DNA of 64,000 bases from GCA-958296115 sp965222445 (GTDB taxonomy: Bacteria; Chloroflexota; Dehalococcoidia; Lucifugimonadales; CAJWER01), in the NCBI GenBank assembly GCA_965222445.1, contig CBDCTY010000002.1:2418001-2482000 (forward strand), read 5' to 3'. Positions 7,169 to 15,937 of this stretch are shown piece by piece. The notes under the pieces were generated by a model. The model saw only the letters and a list, made by a program, of their open reading frames with translations. It made no database searches and had not been told where the DNA came from. How positions within the stretch are numbered: the first letter of the stretch is position 1; each line of letters starts with the position of its first letter. A program made the position numbers and the translations under genes.

Positions 7169-8719
7169 CAGACTACGTTGCTTTCAACATCACCCGAGGA
7201 CGATTCATCGGCGGACTGTCGGCCTTAAGGTACTTCCGTACGGTGTTCCTGTGGATGCCCGTCTCCCTGGTTATTCTCCTGATGGACAGGCCCCTGCGCT
7301 TCGCTGCATGAACCGCCTCCCACCTGGCGATCTGCTTCGGAGTGGGCTTCCTCGGTACAGAGGTTGCCTTCTTGCGGATCTTGGCTGCACCACTGTCGTG
7401 GTTGCCGTCGATTGCTTCGGCTCTCTCCCTGTCGAGTGAGGCCAGAACTCTCTCCCAGCGGCTGCCCAGACCGTTACGATACGGCGGTGCGTGTGAAGGG
7501 TATCCATTCACACCGCGCAGGATGTTCGGACGGGGTGGAGCCTCCTGGCTGGGGATGAGTTGACCCTTGTGCTCAACGACCAGTTGACCGTCCATTCCCT
7601 CGAGCACGTCCACCTTCACTCCAGCGTAGGTCGGACGTTCCATGCCGGGCAGCAGCTGAAGCGTACTCCGTCGGTATCTCACAGTGTTGTCCTTTGCCAC
7701 TTTGCGACTGTGCCTGAAGCACAGCATCCGATCCAGACACGTCCCTCCGTCCACAGGGCGGTAGGCGACTTCAGACTCCGGAGCCGATACCCCGAAGCGC
7801 TCGTTGAAGTGAGGAAGGAAGTCTCTCAGAACGACACCAGCATCTTCGATGGTGGTCGCACCCGCGAGTCGAAGCTCGGTTACAAGTCTGTCCTGGAAGG
7901 TGCCTGCCGCTCGTTCCACACGGCCCTTGGCCTGTGGAGACAGCGCGTAGATCATCTGTATTCCGAGCTCGTCCATCGCACGGGAGAACTGGGTTGGAGC
8001 GCTCGGTGCTCCGGTTCCTGGTACGTGCTTGAAGACCGAGTGGCGGTCGGTGTACAGCGCTATGGGTACCCCGTGGCGCTCGATCAGTCCCCGCATCAGC
8101 ACGAAGTAGTCTCGGGTGTTCTCGTACTCACAGAACAGCGCACTGACCACTTTGCCCGTGGCGTCGTCCACGGCAAGCAGAAGCATAAACTGAGGTCCAT
8201 CCTCTCCGAGCCACCGATGATAGCTGCCATCGATCTGTATCAGCATCCCCTCTCGGGGCATGCGTTGCCGACGAACACGGTGCTTCGGAGGACGACGGCG
8301 ACGAGGACTGACGAGACCGGCTCCGACCAGTATGCGTCGCAACGTGTTACGGGCTATGTCTATACCCTCACGTTCTCTCAGCAGTTCGCTCAGATGAGTG
8401 TGGTTGACTCCTGAGTACGTGGTTCGAGCTAGACGCAACACTTCGGCCCTTATCGAATCGGGTGTTGTGTTGGGAGCCCTCCGACCCCGATGGCCGTGAG
8501 CGAGTGCGGCTGCTCCTTCTTCTCTGTAAGCCGCAAGAATGCGCCTGGTGTGGCGTGTGCTCACTCCCATCAGCATGGCCGCCTGGTCCACCGTCATATG
8601 CTCGGCCAGTAGGCTGTTGAGGATCTGAAGTCTTACCTGCTCTTTCTGGTTCAATGTCACAGTCACCTCATGGAGAATGTGACATTTATGCTGGTCAGTT
8701 AGTCAGGACATTTATGCTG
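7108..8719. mobile_element. intact ISNCY (IS1202-like) insertion sequence
   Basis: About 1.61 kb. The left end (7108-7146) and the reversed right end (8681-8719) both begin CAGCATAAATGTCC and continue with TAACTGACCAG and AATGTCAC with a few mismatches and a 2-base length difference. The right end holds two direct copies of GACATTTATGCTG spaced by 13 bases, a likely double transposase-binding site. The outer limit could instead be the TGTCC, about 9 bases further in. No direct repeat of flanking DNA is visible. The insertion sits between a truncated nucleotidyltransferase gene and a truncated IS630 transposase gene. Confidence 0.75.
7173..8666 (-). CDS. ISNCY/IS1202-type DDE transposase
   Basis: 497 residues, uninterrupted. 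An N-terminal helix-turn-helix (MTVDQAAMLMGVSTRHTRRI) and a second HTH_29/32-type region (HTHLSELLREREGIDIARNT) are followed by an rve integrase core: the first Asp in MLIQIDGSYHRWLGEDGPQF, the second Asp in ALYTDRHSVFK, and the Glu in KGRVERAAGTFQDRL. A basic linker leads to a third HTH at the very C-terminus (GLSIRRITRETGIHRNTVRK), a less usual addition resembling IS21-type resolvase HTHs. Length and motifs are complete, so this is the one transposase in the region likely to be functional. Confidence 0.88.
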   Translation of the reverse strand: MTVTLNQKEQVRLQILNSLLAEHMTVDQAAMLMGVSTRHTRRILAAYREEGAAALAHGHRGRRAPNTTPDSIRAEVLRLARTTYSGVNHTHLSELLREREGIDIARNTLRRILVGAGLVSPRRRRPPKHRVRRQRMPREGMLIQIDGSYHRWLGEDGPQFMLLLAVDDATGKVVSALFCEYENTRDYFVLMRGLIERHGVPIALYTDRHSVFKHVPGTGAPSAPTQFSRAMDELGIQMIYALSPQAKGRVERAAGTFQDRLVTELRLAGATTIEDAGVVLRDFLPHFNERFGVSAPESEVAYRPVDGGTCLDRMLCFRHSRKVAKDNTVRYRRSTLQLLPGMERPTYAGVKVDVLEGMDGQLVVEHKGQLIPSQEAPPRPNILRGVNGYPSHAPPYRNGLGSRWERVLASLDRERAEAIDGNHDSGAAKIRKKATSVPRKPTPKQIARWEAVHAAKRRGLSIRRITRETGIHRNTVRKYLKADSPPMNRPRVMLKAT

Positions 8720-9298
8720 AGCAACAATAGCTCACCCCCGCCTCGCCGGTCCATTATTACTCCGCCCTTTACAGCCGACGAGATGCGTGGGGGCCTGCGA
8801 GGGATGGTTCGCAGGGTATGGGGCCGCCGCGGCGTCAAGGTGGTCCAGCGGGTGCAGTTGGCGTACCGGTGGATGTACCTATTCCTGGTCGTGGACGGTC
8901 GTCGCGGCAGGTTGTCGTGGACGTGGATAGACTCGATGAGGTCCGAGGCGATAGCGTCGGCGGTCAGGGGTCTTAGGCTGCAGACCGACATGGGTGCGCT
9001 GGTCTGGGACGGAGCGCGGGGGCACCGGGCCGAGAAGGTGGAGAGAGTAGGGCTGCCCACGATCGTTCAGCCACCGTACAGTCCTGAGCTGAACCCTGCC
9101 GAGCGTGTGTTCCAAGAGGTTCGCCGATGGGTGGAGGGCAGGATATACCGGAGCATCGAGGACAAGATGGAGGCAGTCAACGCGTACCTGAGGGAACTGG
9201 AATCGGACCCTGCCCGCGTGCGCTCTCTTGCCGGCTGGGCCTGGATCGACGACAACATCCGACGCCTGCCCCCACACTTAGTGGCCGCCTCTCAGTGA
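8720..9298 (+). pseudogene. IS630-family transposase, C-terminal remnant
   Basis: About 190 residues of the DDE_3 domain: MYLFLVVDGRRGRLSWTWID corresponds to the strands with the first Asp, ALVWDGARGHRAEKV carries the second Asp, and the typical PPYSPELNPAERVFQEVRRW carries the Glu. The N-terminal helix-turn-helix half is missing because the ISNCY-type element lies immediately 5' (its repeat ends at 8719). The 3' end is intact, with a natural stop. The open frame can be extended back to an ATG at 8714, but those codons are inside the ISNCY terminal repeat. Confidence 0.85.
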
Positions 9299-9610
9299 GT
9301 TGGTATAAGACGGCAGCCCAGTCACAGGCTCCGCCAGTGGACGCCGCTTGACACCGGACCGGAACACGCCGTAGTACGCGTCGAAGCCCGGCAGCGTCGC
9401 CAGGGCTCTCAGATACGCCTGCTGCCGCTGGCGTTGAGAGGGATTCCCAGGACGGGCGTCGAGCCGCACGGTGAAGTAGCAGACCCGGTTGATCGAGTCC
9501 TGGGGGAAGAGCGTCTCGGCCAGCCTCCGCAGGTCCAGCCACCGGAACGGTGTGTCCTTCAGGGCGCGGTAGTAGAGATTGAAGCCGTCGATGTAGAGGT
9601 TGGTGATCAA
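9278..9610 (-). CDS. NYN-domain protein (PIN-like RNase fold), C-terminus truncated
   Basis: 110 residues beginning MITNLYIDGFNLYYRALKDT, the diagnostic opening of NYN domains, where the Asp of DGFN is a metal-binding catalytic residue. It continues with WLDLRRLAETLFP, YFTVRLDARPGN and RQQAYLRALATLPGF. Family members are usually 180-250 residues and carry further acidic residues in a later KGSDVNL-like motif. Here similarity ends near GVKRRPLAEP (about 9330) and the last codons read into the right end of the IS630 remnant. The protein therefore lacks part of its active site and is probably inactive. The start ATG is at 9608-9610. Confidence 0.75.
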   Translation of the reverse strand: MITNLYIDGFNLYYRALKDTPFRWLDLRRLAETLFPQDSINRVCYFTVRLDARPGNPSQRQRQQAYLRALATLPGFDAYYGVFRSGVKRRPLAEPVTGLPSYTNSLRGGH

Positions 9611-9736
9611 TCGCTACTCCCATACAAAGACAGAGACCGCCCCGGAGGACGGTCTCGACCCTACCGCCGAAGAGATAGGGGTGGTAAAAAAACATACCAT
9701 GAGCGACGGCGGCTGTCAACGCTCGATGCCGGTGAG

Positions 9737-10928
9737 CAGGGCCTTTCCAAAGTCAAGGTGAAAGTAGGGCAGCAGTTGGTTGAACGCCGAGTCTCTGTGC
9801 TCTGCCTGTGAGCGGTTCTTTCAATGACCACAATGAGCAGACACTCCTAAGCAGGGTGATGGCAACGTTTCTGAGCAGGCTGAGGACTGCACCACTCCGA
9901 TGGTGCTGCATCACATGACGGTCTTCACCGAAGCTGTCATCCTTGACATGGAACAATTTGTTCTCGATCCCCCAATGCCCCTGCACCAGGGAGAGCGCCC
10001 GTTTGGGGTCTATGTCAGACAGGCTGGTCACCGCGTACTGCTCACTTTCCACCCACTCGCCACGTTTGAGGTGCTTGACCCTCTTGCAGACCTTAATCAC
10101 ATTGGACAGACCCGGGAATGTGCTGTATCCAGCCAGCTCCGATGATACCCACACGGCCCGCTGCTCCAATCTGCCGTGTCCCTTGGTTGTCAACCGCAGG
10201 TCGGGCTCTCGCGCCTCGGAGAAGGCGAGCTGCGCGTCCTCTAGGAGCTCGGGTTGGTTTTTTGAGCTTGATGACGTAGTCCTTGCCCTCGGCCACGATA
10301 GCTTCGGCAAGGTTCGTATTGGCGTAGAGCGCATCGCCGCTCAGCACCTCCAGACCCTCAAAGCGCGACGATACCAGCCGTATCCATCGCTCCGCCGCTC
10401 TCGGCTCTTCATGATGATGTGCTATCTCCACTTGGTCCAGCGCCACTGATCCCTCACGGCTGAACAGGTGCAACAGCCTCAATTGCTCACCATTCTCCCT
10501 AACGCCGCGCACCGTCTTGCCATCCATCGAGACCACCCCGACCCCTTCGCCGCGCAGTTCCATCACCTCCCTCACGAACTCCATCAGGGCCTCGCGCACC
10601 TCCGATACCGACACCATGCGCAGTAGCCTCGAGAGCGTCTGGACCGACGGGCTGCGCCTCAGCCCCAACTGGCTCAGCACCTGCTCGTGGCACTCACCGA
10701 ACCTGTTTATGGCGCTCAAGGAGCGCTGTCCGCACATTAGCCCCAGCACCACCAGGCCCAGAACACCGTCCAGCGGAAAGACCTTCCCTCTGCTCAAGCG
10801 CTCGTCCGTTATCTTCCCTAGCTGCTTCCTGAGAACTCCAAACCCATCAGACAAAGACGGTGACTCATCCATCTCTCACCTCCTTGCCCTATATTCTCAT
10901 ACTCATCTAAGACTTTGGAAAGGCCCTG
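9737..10928. mobile_element. ISAs1-family insertion sequence
   Basis: A 1192-bp element with a perfect 18-bp terminal inverted repeat, CAGGGCCTTTCCAAAGTC (9737-9754) and its complement (10911-10928). It encodes a full-length but frameshifted ISAs1 transposase on the minus strand. It lies against the 5' part of a second ISNCY-type transposase; the matching 3' part is absent from the other side and the flanks (GCCGGTGAG and CCTCTGGGG) show no target duplication, so a deletion or recombination followed insertion. The same terminal repeat bounds a short non-autonomous element at 31959-32148. Confidence 0.9.
9753..10872 (-). pseudogene. ISAs1-family transposase with one frameshift
   Basis: The ATG at 10870-10872 follows AAGGAGG. 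The first frame contains the DDE_Tnp_1-associated N-terminal domain (LDGVLGLVVLGLMCGQRSLS) and VGVVSMDGKTVRGVRENGEQ with the first Asp, then LEVLSGDALYANTNLAE with the second. At a run of six A residues (around 10258-10263 on the reverse strand) the reading shifts by +1 into the frame holding SLSDIDPKRALSLVQGHWGIENKLFHVKDDSFGEDR, which carries the catalytic Glu. Joined length is about 370, normal for the family. The change fits loss or gain of an A in the run; programmed slippage is possible but unsupported. Confidence 0.85.
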
Positions 10929-11349
10929 CCTCTGGGGATAGCGCTCCCGTCGAGAGTATCGCCTGGGGGCTTTGCGGCGACGGGGACTGGGCACGCCATC
11001 AGCCAGCAGGACCCGCCTCACGGTAGAGCGAGACAGAGCGATGCCCTCTCGCTCCGCCAGCATCTCGGTCAGATGGGTGTGGTTGAATCCTGCGTAGGGG
11101 CCCTCAGCCAGCTCCCTCACCTTCTCTCGTGTCTGCGGGCACGTGGTGGTCGCGGGCTTCCTGCCCCTGTTCCCGTGAGCCACCGCAGCAGGTCCTTCCC
11201 CTCTGTATGCTGCCAGTAGTCGCCACGCATGGCGCTCGCTCACTCCCATCAGCCCAGACCGCCTCCGCCACCGTCACCTTGCCCTCGATCACTCCGTTCA
11301 ACACCTGGATCCTCGTCTGCTCTTTGGTCGTCAATGTCAATCCTCTCAT
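10929..11349 (-). pseudogene. second ISNCY-type transposase, N-terminal remnant
   Basis: Starting at the ATG at 11347-11349 the sequence reads LTTKEQTRIQVLNGVIEGKV, clearly paralogous to the N-terminus of the intact transposase at 7173-8666. After about 30 codons a frameshift intervenes, and the next frame continues MGVSERHAWRLLAAYRGEG and HTHLTEMLAEREGIALSRST. The catalytic core is missing because the ISAs1 element begins at 10928. It is thus doubly broken. GACATTT, matching the ends of the intact element, lies at its 5' edge near 11355. Confidence 0.85.
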
Positions 11350-11822
11350 GGACTGACATTTTCATTGAACATCTACAGAGATGTGCTCACATAGCTCGAC
11401 GTGGTACAGGGCGGGGGGATACAATAGCCGCATGGACATGTTCCAAAGATTCTCACCCGTCGATAATGTGGTAACCAGTGTGGGGATCATAGAGAGAAAC
11501 AGCCTATTTCGTAGCTAAATCCTATTCCCCCCAGCTCCACCATTTTCGGCCAGCGCAGTGTGTCCGGAACTCGCCCGCAGCGGTTCGGGGGGCAGCTTGG
11601 GAGTGGGACGCCGAGGGCTGGCAAGAGTCATTCCGATCTGTGATGAAGGCCGCCCGATGACCCAGGCGGCACCGTCGGCCACTGCGTGCCGCGTCGCTCC
11701 AGACCGGCGACACTGCCGGCGAAGTGGCGGCGGTTCTCCGCAGAATCAACGATCATCGTCTCCAGCTACACTCGCAAGACCGAAGAGTTGCACCCGCGGC
11801 TGCTGATCCGCAACGTTGGAAC
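11350..11822. other. spacer between transposon remnants and core genes
   Basis: About 470 bases without a convincing gene. The left end carries the outer terminus of the ISNCY-type remnant (GACATTTTCATTG). Short open frames after 11558 lack plausible ribosome-binding sites and show no recognisable protein pattern. The right part is the leader of the phytoene/squalene synthase gene. This is the boundary between the accessory block and the housekeeping region. Confidence 0.5.
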
Positions 11823-12710
11823 ATGGAGAGAGACCTCAAGACTGCCTACGATCACTGCAAGCGGGTCACGAGGACTGAGGCCAAGAACTTCTACTACGCC
11901 TTCAGGACTCTCCCGGCCCGGAAGCGGCGCGCGATCTATGCCGCCTACGCCTTCTGCCGTCTCTGCGACGACATAGCGGACGGCGACCTTCCCCTTGACG
12001 ACAAGCGGCGCCTCCTTGAGGAGACGCGCGGCAGCCTGATGCCTGCCAGCAGTGCGGACCCCCATCCGGTCTTCATGGCGCTGCGCGACACCATGGACTT
12101 GTACGACATCCCCGTGCGATATTTCGACGAGGTTATCGAAGGTGTCGAGATGGACCTCACGAAGACCCGGTACGGGACATTCGAAGAATTGCGAGGCTAC
12201 TGTTACCGCGTGGCCTCGGCGGTGGGGCTGGTCTGTATCGAGATATTCGGCTACACGGACGCGAGGGCGAAGGAATACGCAGTGGAGCTGGGGCTGGCCA
12301 TGCAGCTCACCAACATACTCCGAGACGTGCGCGAAGACTCACTGAGAGGGCGCATATACGTGCCTCTCGACGAAATGGAGAAGTTCGGGTATACGGAGCA
12401 GGACCTGGAGCAGGGCGTCGTGAACGACCCTTTCCGCGAGTTGATGCGTTACCAGGCAGCTCGTGCGCGGCAGCACTTCGAGCGAGGGCGGCGGATCGTC
12501 CCGCTGCTGTCGGCGGACTCCAGGGCTTGCCTGGCACTGCTGCACGGCGTCTACAGCTCGATACTCGACCGGATCGAGACATCGGGATTCGACGTGTACA
12601 GCCGTAGGGTCGGCCTCACTACCCGCGAGAAGCTGTTCCTTATGGCGAGGCTCTGGGCGGCGAGCTTCGTTCCATCCCTACTGGCTCAGGCCCGGCGCGG
12701 GCGCTTGTAG
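11823..12710 (+). CDS. phytoene/squalene synthase family protein
   Basis: 295 residues from ATG 11823. Prenyltransferases of this class condense two C15 or C20 diphosphates head to head (squalene, presqualene or phytoene), using two Asp-rich motifs for magnesium. The first is FCRLCDDIADGD at about residues 42-53, the second LAMQLTNILRDVREDSLRGR at about 160-179. The intervening VEMDLTKTRYGTFEELRGYC is also typical. Length fits CrtB and HpnD/HpnC alike. No desaturase or hopene cyclase neighbour is in the window to decide between carotenoid and hopanoid use. An in-frame extension to 11724 is low-complexity and unlikely. Confidence 0.88.
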   Translation: MERDLKTAYDHCKRVTRTEAKNFYYAFRTLPARKRRAIYAAYAFCRLCDDIADGDLPLDDKRRLLEETRGSLMPASSADPHPVFMALRDTMDLYDIPVRYFDEVIEGVEMDLTKTRYGTFEELRGYCYRVASAVGLVCIEIFGYTDARAKEYAVELGLAMQLTNILRDVREDSLRGRIYVPLDEMEKFGYTEQDLEQGVVNDPFRELMRYQAARARQHFERGRRIVPLLSADSRACLALLHGVYSSILDRIETSGFDVYSRRVGLTTREKLFLMARLWAASFVPSLLAQARRGRL

Positions 12711-12715
12711 CTTCG

Positions 12716-13729
12716 GTGAGACAGGAAGCAGAAGCAGCCAGCCGGCCCCGGGCGTTGATTCTCGCGCCCTTTTCCGACCAAGGACTTCGGCGGCTGGCGG
12801 GCAGGGTCGACGCCGATTACGAAAGCTGGATGGACTCCGGGCGGATTCACGACCCCGAAGAGCTCGTGGCCAAGCTGAACGAGCGGCGCGCGTCGATACT
12901 GGTGATAGAGGTGGACTTCGTCTTCGAGGAGGTGTTCGAGGCCGCTCCGCATCTTGAGTTCGTGGGAATTTGCAGGGCCGCGACGAACCACGTCGACATG
13001 GAGTCTGCGACCGCCCACGTCGTCGTCGTCGTGAATACCCCCGGAAGGAATGCCCAGGCCGTGGCCGAGCATTCCCTCGGGCTGATGCTGGCGCTGGCGA
13101 GGCGCATCCCGGAGGGTCACAACTACGTCATGGGCGGCCGTTGGGTAAATCCCGTCGGGCCGTACGTCGAGCTGCGAGGGATGGAGCTTGCAGGCAGGAC
13201 CCTCGGCATCGTGGGGCTCGGCGCCATCGGGCGGCGGCTGGCGGAGCTGGCCGGCGCCATCGGTATGACGTGTGTCGCATACGATCCATACGTGGAGAGC
13301 CCGCCGCCGAGTGTGTCCCTCAAGGACCTGGACGAGGTGATGGCCTGTTCGGACTTCATATCGATCCACGCGCCTCTAAACAGTAGGACCGAAGGGATGA
13401 TCGACTCCCGAAGGCTGGCGTTGATGAAGCCGGCGGCGTACATAGTGAATCTCTCGGGCGCGGGGATAGTGGACAGCGACGGACTGAAGACCGCACTCGA
13501 AGGCCGGAGAATTGCCGGAGCAGCGCTGGACGTCTTCGAGACGCAGCCCATTGCTCCGGACCACCCGCTACTGGCGCTCGACAACGTGGTCCTGACGCCC
13601 CACGTGGGCGGAGCGACGGACGAGACGATAGATCGCCACTCGGAAATGATGGCTTCCGACATCTTTCGATTCCTGGACGGTGAGAGGCCCGAGAACCTGG
13701 TCAACCCTGCTGTTTGGGCGGCGCGGTGA
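12716..13729 (+). CDS. D-2-hydroxyacid dehydrogenase, NAD-binding
   Basis: 337 residues from GTG 12716. The Rossmann core shows GRTLGIVGLGAIGRRLAELA near residues 160-180 and the partner Asp in AYDPYVES, both for NAD binding. The catalytic set of the family is recognisable: a basic residue near NLSGAGIVDSDGL (family position of the Arg), Glu in ALDVFETQP and His in LTPHVGGATDETIDRH. These enzymes interconvert 2-keto and D-2-hydroxy acids; the substrate is unknown. It starts 6 bases after the synthase gene and overlaps the FGGY kinase start by 4 bases, so it leads a sugar or sugar-acid catabolic operon. Confidence 0.88.
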   Translation: MRQEAEAASRPRALILAPFSDQGLRRLAGRVDADYESWMDSGRIHDPEELVAKLNERRASILVIEVDFVFEEVFEAAPHLEFVGICRAATNHVDMESATAHVVVVVNTPGRNAQAVAEHSLGLMLALARRIPEGHNYVMGGRWVNPVGPYVELRGMELAGRTLGIVGLGAIGRRLAELAGAIGMTCVAYDPYVESPPPSVSLKDLDEVMACSDFISIHAPLNSRTEGMIDSRRLALMKPAAYIVNLSGAGIVDSDGLKTALEGRRIAGAALDVFETQPIAPDHPLLALDNVVLTPHVGGATDETIDRHSEMMASDIFRFLDGERPENLVNPAVWAAR

Positions 13730-15228
13730 GCGGCAGATTCGTCGTCGTCGTGGACGCGGGCTCGACCCGGATTCGGTGCTTCGTGTTCGACGAGACGGGC
13801 CATGTGGTCGTGCGGCGCTCCGCACCCTGGAGCTATCTCGATCTCGGCGCGTCATCCCCGTATGCGCGAGAGCTGGATGCGGAGGGAGTCTGGAGATCCA
13901 CGGCGCGGCTGATCGCGGAGTGCGTCGGAGACAGCCGGGTGGAGGCCAGCCGGATTGCGGCCATCACGGTTACGAGCCAGAGGCAGGGGGCAGTGTTCCT
14001 CGATAGCGGGGGACGCGTTCTCTACGCGGGTCCGAACGTAGACCTCAGGGCTGTCTTCGAAGGCGCGGCATTCGACGACGAGATGGGGGAGCGAGTGTTC
14101 GATGTGACGGGACGGCTGCCGTCCTTCCTGTTCGCGCCCGCCAAGCTCCGCTGGTTCATGCAGCACGAGCCGGACGTCTACGACAGGATCGACCGGGTGG
14201 CGACGCTTGCGGACTGGCTGCGGTGGGAGCTGTCGGGTGAGCTGGTAAGCGAGGCGACGCTGGCAGCCGAGGTGGGTCTGCTCGACATCCGGGAGCGCCG
14301 GTGGTGCACGCCGCTGCTGGAGGAGCTCGGCGTCCGTCCCAGTGGCGGCGTCCCCATCGAAAGAGCCGGCACGGTGGCGGGCGGCGTGCGCCCGGAAGCC
14401 GCGGACCTGACCGGCGTCCCTAATGGAGTGCCCGTGGTCGTATCGCCCGCCGACACCCAATGCGGTCTCCTCGGCCTGGGGACCAGCCGATCCGGCCAGG
14501 TGGGGATCGTTGCAGGGTGGAGCATACCGCTCCTCATGCTCACCAGCGAGCCCTTATTCGACAGCGGCCGACGGACTTGGACGGGCTGCTACGTGGATGA
14601 GGGCCTCTGGAGTCTGGAGAGCACGTGCGGTGACGCGGGTAACGCATACGGCTGGCTTGCCGACACGATGTGGGCCGGAGAGTCCCGCCCCCTGGACCGC
14701 ATGGACAGGGCAACACGCAGGGTCCAGTCAGGCTCCGAGGGTGTTCTGGCCTTCCTTGGGCCGCCTCGGATGGACATGAGCAGGATCGGCCTGCGGACGG
14801 GCGGGTTCGTCTTCCCCGTGCCCATCACCTTCGGAGGCATAGGACGCGAGCACATGGCCAAGGCGGCCCTCGAGTCGATGGCTTTCGCGGTCCGGGCCAA
14901 TTTGGAGCAGCTGGAGTCCGTGAGCGGCATACCCGCCGCCGCATTGGCCCTGGGAGGCGGTATGACCGCTGCGTCCACGTGGGTGGAGATGCTGCCGGAT
15001 GTGCTTGGCCGTTCGGTGCAGGTGGCTTCGGCGCCCGATGTCACTGCTAAGGGCGCGTGTGTCACGGCACAGGCTGCCCTCGACGGCGTTGATTCGCTTG
15101 TCGGCTACGCCGAGGCCGTGGCGGCATCGCGTACAATCGAACCCAGGTCCGTCGAGTCGGCGGAGTACGAGTACCACTACTTGCGCTGGACAGAGATGGC
15201 CCGGCATCTTGAAGCGGCAGGCACGTAG
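13726..15228 (+). CDS. FGGY-family carbohydrate kinase
   Basis: 500 residues, start GTG 13726 overlapping the previous stop (GTGA); a TTG 12 bases upstream is possible but less natural. The N-terminus, RFVVVVDAGSTRIRCFVFDE, is the phosphate-1 ATPase motif of the actin-like fold, with TSQRQGAVFLD and ADTQCGLLGLGTS following. The C-terminal FGGY_C domain shows IPAAALALGGGMTAASTWVE, the adenosine-binding segment. Such kinases phosphorylate sugars or polyols (xylulose, fuculose, erythritol types). Together with the adjacent class II aldolase this suggests phosphorylation followed by aldol cleavage. The exact substrate cannot be read from the sequence. Confidence 0.9.
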   Translation: MSGRFVVVVDAGSTRIRCFVFDETGHVVVRRSAPWSYLDLGASSPYARELDAEGVWRSTARLIAECVGDSRVEASRIAAITVTSQRQGAVFLDSGGRVLYAGPNVDLRAVFEGAAFDDEMGERVFDVTGRLPSFLFAPAKLRWFMQHEPDVYDRIDRVATLADWLRWELSGELVSEATLAAEVGLLDIRERRWCTPLLEELGVRPSGGVPIERAGTVAGGVRPEAADLTGVPNGVPVVVSPADTQCGLLGLGTSRSGQVGIVAGWSIPLLMLTSEPLFDSGRRTWTGCYVDEGLWSLESTCGDAGNAYGWLADTMWAGESRPLDRMDRATRRVQSGSEGVLAFLGPPRMDMSRIGLRTGGFVFPVPITFGGIGREHMAKAALESMAFAVRANLEQLESVSGIPAAALALGGGMTAASTWVEMLPDVLGRSVQVASAPDVTAKGACVTAQAALDGVDSLVGYAEAVAASRTIEPRSVESAEYEYHYLRWTEMARHLEAAGT

Positions 15229-15237
15229 GAAGCGGAC

Positions 15238-15906
15238 ATGGAAATCGACTCTGCCAGGCAACAGGTTGCCGAAGTGGCCAGGAAGATGGCCGCAGTCGGC
15301 CTCGTATCCGGGGCCAGCGGCAACGTGAGCGCTCGGCTGCCCAGCGGCCTTCTGGCGATCACGCCGATAGGGGGGTGCTGCGAGGGCATGTCGGCGGACG
15401 AAGTGGTGGTGGTCGACCGCCACCTGACCACCGTCGAGGGAGACCTCGTGCCGTCGTCCGAGTCCCTGCTGCACGCGTCGATATATGAGGCGCGCCCGGA
15501 TGTCGGAGGCATCGTGCATACGCACGCCGTGTATTCGAGCGCTGCAGCGGTGGCAGGGGTGGATATACCGCCCATTGTGGACGAGATGGTCGTGGCCCTG
15601 GGTGGGGCGGTGAGGGTGTCCGAGTACGCACCACCGGCGTCGGATGAAGTGGCCGAGAGGGTGTGTGCGGCCTTGGGGAACCGCGACGCGGCGCTCATAC
15701 GCAACCATGGTTCCGTTGGAGTGGGTGCGAATCCTAGCTTCGCGCTGGAGGCGGCCATGCTGGTCGAGAGGGCCGCCAAGGTATTCGTCCTGTCCTCTGT
15801 CCTAGGAGGGGCCACCACCCTGCCGGACGAGGTTGTGGAAGCCGAAGCCGCGATATTCGAGATGAGGAGGCAGTCCCGCATTCGGCAAAATGCGCTAGAC
15901 TCATAG
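15238..15906 (+). CDS. class II aldolase/adducin family protein
   Basis: 222 residues, normal for L-fuculose-phosphate/ribulose-phosphate-type aldolases. The zinc ligands are visible as HTHA (about residues 96-99) and the His of IRNHGSVGVG; the catalytic Glu is in PSSESLLHASIYEA. SGASGNVSAR near the N-terminus is the phosphate-binding loop. The enzyme would cleave a sugar-1-phosphate into dihydroxyacetone phosphate and an aldehyde. It follows the FGGY kinase by 9 bases, and the pair is a standard kinase-aldolase module. Confidence 0.9.
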   Translation: MEIDSARQQVAEVARKMAAVGLVSGASGNVSARLPSGLLAITPIGGCCEGMSADEVVVVDRHLTTVEGDLVPSSESLLHASIYEARPDVGGIVHTHAVYSSAAAVAGVDIPPIVDEMVVALGGAVRVSEYAPPASDEVAERVCAALGNRDAALIRNHGSVGVGANPSFALEAAMLVERAAKVFVLSSVLGGATTLPDEVVEAEAAIFEMRRQSRIRQNALDS

Positions 15907-15937
15907 CGACGACTCCACACGACCTGAGGACAGACGC

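Noticed and set aside
10250..10270. Programmed frameshift in the ISAs1 transposase at six A residues
   Set aside because: The required shift is +1, not the -1 expected for A6-type slippage, and ISAs1 transposases are normally encoded in one frame. A simple indel is more likely.
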